Assembly: GCF_009363895.1 (NCBI RefSeq) | Contig: NZ_CP045434.1 | Coordinates: forward strand, 2,312,501-2,376,500 | DNA length: 64,000 nt | Direction: 5' to 3' | Source of the DNA: Sphingomonas ginsengisoli An et al. 2013 | Lineage (GTDB): Bacteria; Pseudomonadota; Alphaproteobacteria; Sphingomonadales; Sphingomonadaceae | In this document: positions 61,553 to 64,000 of the stretch, piece by piece | Layout of the letters: every line of letters begins with the position of its first letter | How positions within the stretch are numbered: position 1 is the first letter of the stretch | Program-made: the position numbers and the translations under genes | The notes under the pieces: model-generated | The model's database searches: none | The model's input: the letters and a program-made list of their open reading frames with translations, nothing else | Told to the model about the DNA's origin: nothing

Positions 61553-61612
61553 GGGCGAGCGCTCCGTTTCGTGCCACTAGCGCGGCAGGTTCATCGTTCA
61601 CGGAGACATGGG

Positions 61613-62047
61613 GTGGAGATCTGGCAGCGCAAGGATATCGACCTCGAGGCCGTGACGCGGATGGGCGCGGCGAGCATGCCGGGCCACCTCGGGATCGAAT
61701 TCACCCAGATGGGCGACAATTGGCTCGAGGCGCGGATGCCCGTCGACCGGCGCACGCACCAGCCGTTCGGGCGGCTGCACGGCGGTGCGTCGGTGGCGCT
61801 GGCCGAGACGGTTGCCTCGATGGCCGGCGCGCTGGCGGTCGACCCGGCCGAGAAGATCGTTGTCGGGCTGGAAATCAACGCCAACCACATCCGCGCCGCG
61901 CGCGAAGGGTGGGTGACCTGCCGCGCGACCAACGAGGCGCTCGGCCGGACGACTCAGGTGTGGACGATGCGGATCACCGACGACGCCGGCAAGCTGGTCT
62001 GCCTGTCGCGGATCACGCTGGCGGTGATTCCCATCCAGCAGGCCTGA
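61613..62047 (+). CDS. Hotdog-fold thioesterase (YdiI/EntH/PaaI-like)
   Basis: 144 residues from a GTG at 61613, with GGAG 7 nt upstream. FGRLHGGASVALAETVASMA contains the conserved catalytic region of the 4-hydroxybenzoyl-CoA thioesterase family, and VVGLEINANHIRAAREGWV is the typical middle strand. It hydrolyses an acyl- or aryl-CoA. Its place between phhB and phhA and the presence of paaD and pcaF nearby suggest an aromatic-CoA substrate (inference). Confidence 0.85.
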   Translation: MEIWQRKDIDLEAVTRMGAASMPGHLGIEFTQMGDNWLEARMPVDRRTHQPFGRLHGGASVALAETVASMAGALAVDPAEKIVVGLEINANHIRAAREGWVTCRATNEALGRTTQVWTMRITDDAGKLVCLSRITLAVIPIQQA

Positions 62048-62095
62048 ACGGGGCGGCCATTGCGCGTTCAGGCGCGGCGTGGCATTTGGCCCGTG

Positions 62096-62155
62096 ATGAT
62101 CCGCACGATCGCCCTTGCCGTTACTTATTATCCGCCCGCGGTGGAGGTCGGCTGA
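62096..62155 (+). CDS. Candidate leader peptide with adjacent Tyr codons upstream of phhA
   Basis: Nineteen codons (MIRTIALAVTYYPPAVEVG) ending at TGA 62153. Codons 11 and 12 are both TAT (62126-62131). The frame sits 49 bp after the thioesterase stop and is followed at once by competing hairpins and a terminator before phhA. That is the layout of the trp leader in this window. No strong Shine-Dalgarno is present (a GTG three bases upstream is in frame), so translation is not proven. Confidence 0.6.
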   Translation: MIRTIALAVTYYPPAVEVG

Positions 62156-62216
62156 CGCCTGTTCGTCACCGCCGCCCCACCGCACCCCGTCAGGCCCAGG
62201 CCCGGCGGGGTTTTTT
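62138..62216 (+). promoter_or_regulatory. Candidate tyrosine attenuator of phhA
   Basis: Terminator: CCCCGTC (62185-62191) pairs with GGCGGGG (62204-62210), one G-U pair, then six T (62211-62216). Alternative pairing: CTGAC (62152-62156) with GTCAG (62189-62193), which removes the terminator 5' arm. Sequestering pairing: GCGGTG (62138-62143) with CACCGC (62167-62172), beginning 7 nt after the Tyr codons. A ribosome stalled on the Tyr pair would cover the first segment and favour readthrough. Pairings were found by eye. Confidence 0.6.
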
Positions 62217-62239
62217 AATGCCCTTCAAAGGACAAGCCC

Positions 62240-63004
62240 ATGTTCAAGACCTTTACCGCCGACGATGCCAACACCCCCGCCGCGTGGCAGCGCCATGTCA
62301 TCGACCAGGGCTGGGCAGGGTTCACCGCCGACGATCACCAGGTGTGGGACACGCTCTATGCGCGGCAGGTCGAGTTGCTGCGCGGGCGGGTGGTGAGCGA
62401 GTTCTTCGACGGGCTGGCGCTGCTCGACCTCGGCGCGGGCGGGGTGCCCGAGCTGGGGCGGTTGAACGCGAAGCTGGCGCCGCTGACCGGGTGGCGCTGC
62501 GTCGCGGTGCCGGGGCTGGTGCCCGACGACGCCTTTTTCGCGATGCTTAGCGAGCGGGTGTTTCCGGTCGGCGACTTCATCCGCCGCCGCGACCAGCTCG
62601 ACTATCTCGAGGAGCCCGACTGCTTCCATGACATCTTCGGCCATGTGCCGATGCTGGCGCACCCCGGGATGGCGGACGCGATGCAACGCGCGGGCGAAAT
62701 GGGACAGGCGGCGATCGCGGCCGGGCGGGGCGAGTGGATCGCGCGGCTCTACTGGCACACGATCGAGTTCGGGCTGTGCCGCGAGGGGCTTGAGACGCGC
62801 ATCCTCGGCGCGGGGCTGGCGTCGAGCTTCGGCGAGGCGCGGCAGAGTCTCGAGGACGAGGGCATCGCGCGGCGGCGGTTCGACCTGACGGAGGCCACCG
62901 CCGCGCCTTACCGGCACGACGCGATGCAGCCGGCTTACTTCGTGGCCGACTCGCTGGAGGCGGTGATCGCGACGATCATGGGGGCGTCAGTCCCCGCGCG
63001 GTGA
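62240..63004 (+). CDS. phhA: Phenylalanine 4-hydroxylase (monomeric bacterial type)
   Basis: 254 residues, the size of bacterial PhhA without a regulatory domain. The Fe ligands are the two His in EPDCFHDIFGHVPMLAHP and the Glu in LYWHTIEFGLCRE. Pterin-contact region: VPGLVPDDAFF. It converts phenylalanine to tyrosine with tetrahydropterin. AAAGGA lies 8 nt before the ATG at 62240. The terminator at 62185-62216 immediately upstream points to attenuation. The 3' end overlaps the convergent hydrolase gene by 29 bp. Confidence 0.96.
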   Translation: MFKTFTADDANTPAAWQRHVIDQGWAGFTADDHQVWDTLYARQVELLRGRVVSEFFDGLALLDLGAGGVPELGRLNAKLAPLTGWRCVAVPGLVPDDAFFAMLSERVFPVGDFIRRRDQLDYLEEPDCFHDIFGHVPMLAHPGMADAMQRAGEMGQAAIAAGRGEWIARLYWHTIEFGLCREGLETRILGAGLASSFGEARQSLEDEGIARRRFDLTEATAAPYRHDAMQPAYFVADSLEAVIATIMGASVPAR

Positions 63005-63683
63005 GGAAGGCGTGAGTGGCGGCGACCACGGCGCGGGTGCCGCGGCTGCTGACCGCGAAGCCCATGTGGGTGCAGTCGAGCTCGACCGCTTCGTCGCGTT
63101 CCTCGGGCAGACCGTAGGCCGAGCGCGGGGCGACGATGCCGTCGCGGCGCGACCACAGGGCCAGCGTCGGCACCGGCGGCTTGGCGTGGTTGCGCTCGAT
63201 CGGCGGGGCGTCGACCTTGTGACGCGTCACCAGTTCGTACAGCCGCCAGACGTTGTTCCAGTGCGGGTCGCCGCTGAAGGGCGAGCCCAGCGTCACCACC
63301 GCCAGCGCGTCGGTCGGCACCTCGCGCGCCAGCTCGCGGGCGAAGACGCCGCCGAGGCTCCAGCCGACCAGCAGCACCGGCTCGCCCGCGCTGAACGCTT
63401 CGAACCGCTCGCGCAGGAGGCGGATGGTGTCGGCCTTGGCGCCGCTGTTGAGCCCCAGCTCCCACCCCGCGGTGCGCCAGCCGGCGTCGGCGAAGGCCTG
63501 GCGCAGCGCGGCAGTCGAGCGGTCGCTGGCGAGGAAGCCGGGGAGGACGAGGCACTTGGGGCCGCCCGCCGGACCGAGCGGGCCGACCGGCAGGAACGCT
63601 TTCCAGGCGCGGGGGACGAACGCCGCAATCTCCGCCACGCGCGCGGTGGCCGGGGGCGGGCGGGTGTCGTGATCTTCCGTCAT
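62976..63683 (-). CDS. Alpha/beta hydrolase
   Basis: 235 residues. The nucleophile elbow is LLVGWSLGGVFARE (Gly-x-Ser-x-Gly), preceded by VLPGFLASDRS as the oxyanion strand. VPTLALWSRRDGIVAP holds the acid-side Asp and DCTHMGF the catalytic His. No signal peptide. The substrate is unknown; the family resembles PGAP1/lipase-like hydrolases. I placed the start at the ATG at 63683, which belongs to the arm of the palindromic repeat at 63678-63751. A longer frame runs through the whole repeat. Confidence 0.8.
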   Translation of the reverse strand: MTEDHDTRPPPATARVAEIAAFVPRAWKAFLPVGPLGPAGGPKCLVLPGFLASDRSTAALRQAFADAGWRTAGWELGLNSGAKADTIRLLRERFEAFSAGEPVLLVGWSLGGVFARELAREVPTDALAVVTLGSPFSGDPHWNNVWRLYELVTRHKVDAPPIERNHAKPPVPTLALWSRRDGIVAPRSAYGLPEERDEAVELDCTHMGFAVSSRGTRAVVAATHAFLTARGLTPP

Positions 63684-63751
63684 TGCGAGCCGCAGGCGAA
63701 GCAATCCATCGGCGCGGCGGAATGGATTGCTTCGCTTCGCTCGCAATGACG
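63678..63751. repeat. Palindromic repeat (CGTCATTGCGAG type), copy 3
   Basis: Arms CGTCATTGCGAGCCGCAGG with CGAAGCAATCCA and TGGATTGCTTCGCTTCGC with TCGCAATGACG. It fills the gap between serS and the hydrolase gene and supplies the hydrolase ATG at its left edge. Confidence 0.85.
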
Positions 63752-63753
63752 AA

Positions 63754-64000
<247 letters not shown>

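Overview
The window looks like chromosomal DNA of a high-GC alphaproteobacterium, most probably a sphingomonad (inferred). Supporting signs are the strong GC bias, the direct-repeat alphaproteobacterial SOS box, the imuA-imuB-dnaE2 cassette, dense co-directional operons with 4-bp ATGA/GTGA start-stop overlaps, and several families of intergenic palindromes. No rRNA, CRISPR array, transposase or phage structural gene was seen.

Positions 1-6895 are visibly poorer in GC and look like a genomic island. It carries a large two-domain glycosyltransferase, a FkbM-type methyltransferase, a polysaccharide-export ABC permease without its ATPase, and a frameshifted tyrosine integrase. It ends at a 46-nt copy of the 3' half of tRNA-Met(CAU). 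A paired TGTCCGC motif lies near the left window edge and again at the integrase 5' end. The intact tRNA would lie left of the window.

From 7015 to 15097 (minus strand) three start/stop-coupled genes encode an outer-membrane two-partner-secretion transporter, its exported filamentous-haemagglutinin-like passenger, and an exported CHAT-domain (caspase-like) protein with a probable TPR region. Next come amt, xthA, a CHASE4-like-GGDEF-EAL protein and a small ATP-dependent DNA ligase. The histidine utilisation genes follow (arginase-family gene, hutI, hutU, hutH), interrupted by a low-GC segment.

28066-33925 (minus) is the SOS mutagenesis cassette imuA-imuB-dnaE2 behind a LexA box. Three copies of a roughly 110-bp palindromic element lie in frame inside dnaE2 (two) and imuB (one), and a related 24-bp tandem repeat lies where imuA and imuB overlap. 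34054-44257 holds an M28 peptidase, a cyclophilin, the haem A/cytochrome oxidase assembly operon (ctaB, ctaG, ctaE, DUF983, SURF1), an M16 peptidase, an rRNA-methyltransferase-like gene, ccmA-ccmB and a small zinc protease. After tRNA-Ser(GGA), a CsbD protein and a secreted protein, 45579-49285 is a cell-surface polysaccharide cluster.

The last 14 kb is an aromatic amino acid region. A trp leader peptide and terminator precede trpD-trpCF-trpB-trpA, an SDR gene, aroA and aroC. Then come phenylalanine/tyrosine genes: paaD, a 3-oxoadipyl-CoA-type thiolase, hppD, phhB, a thioesterase and phhA. phhA appears to have its own attenuator with a leader peptide carrying two adjacent Tyr codons, which would couple it to tyrosine supply. 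The window ends inside serS.
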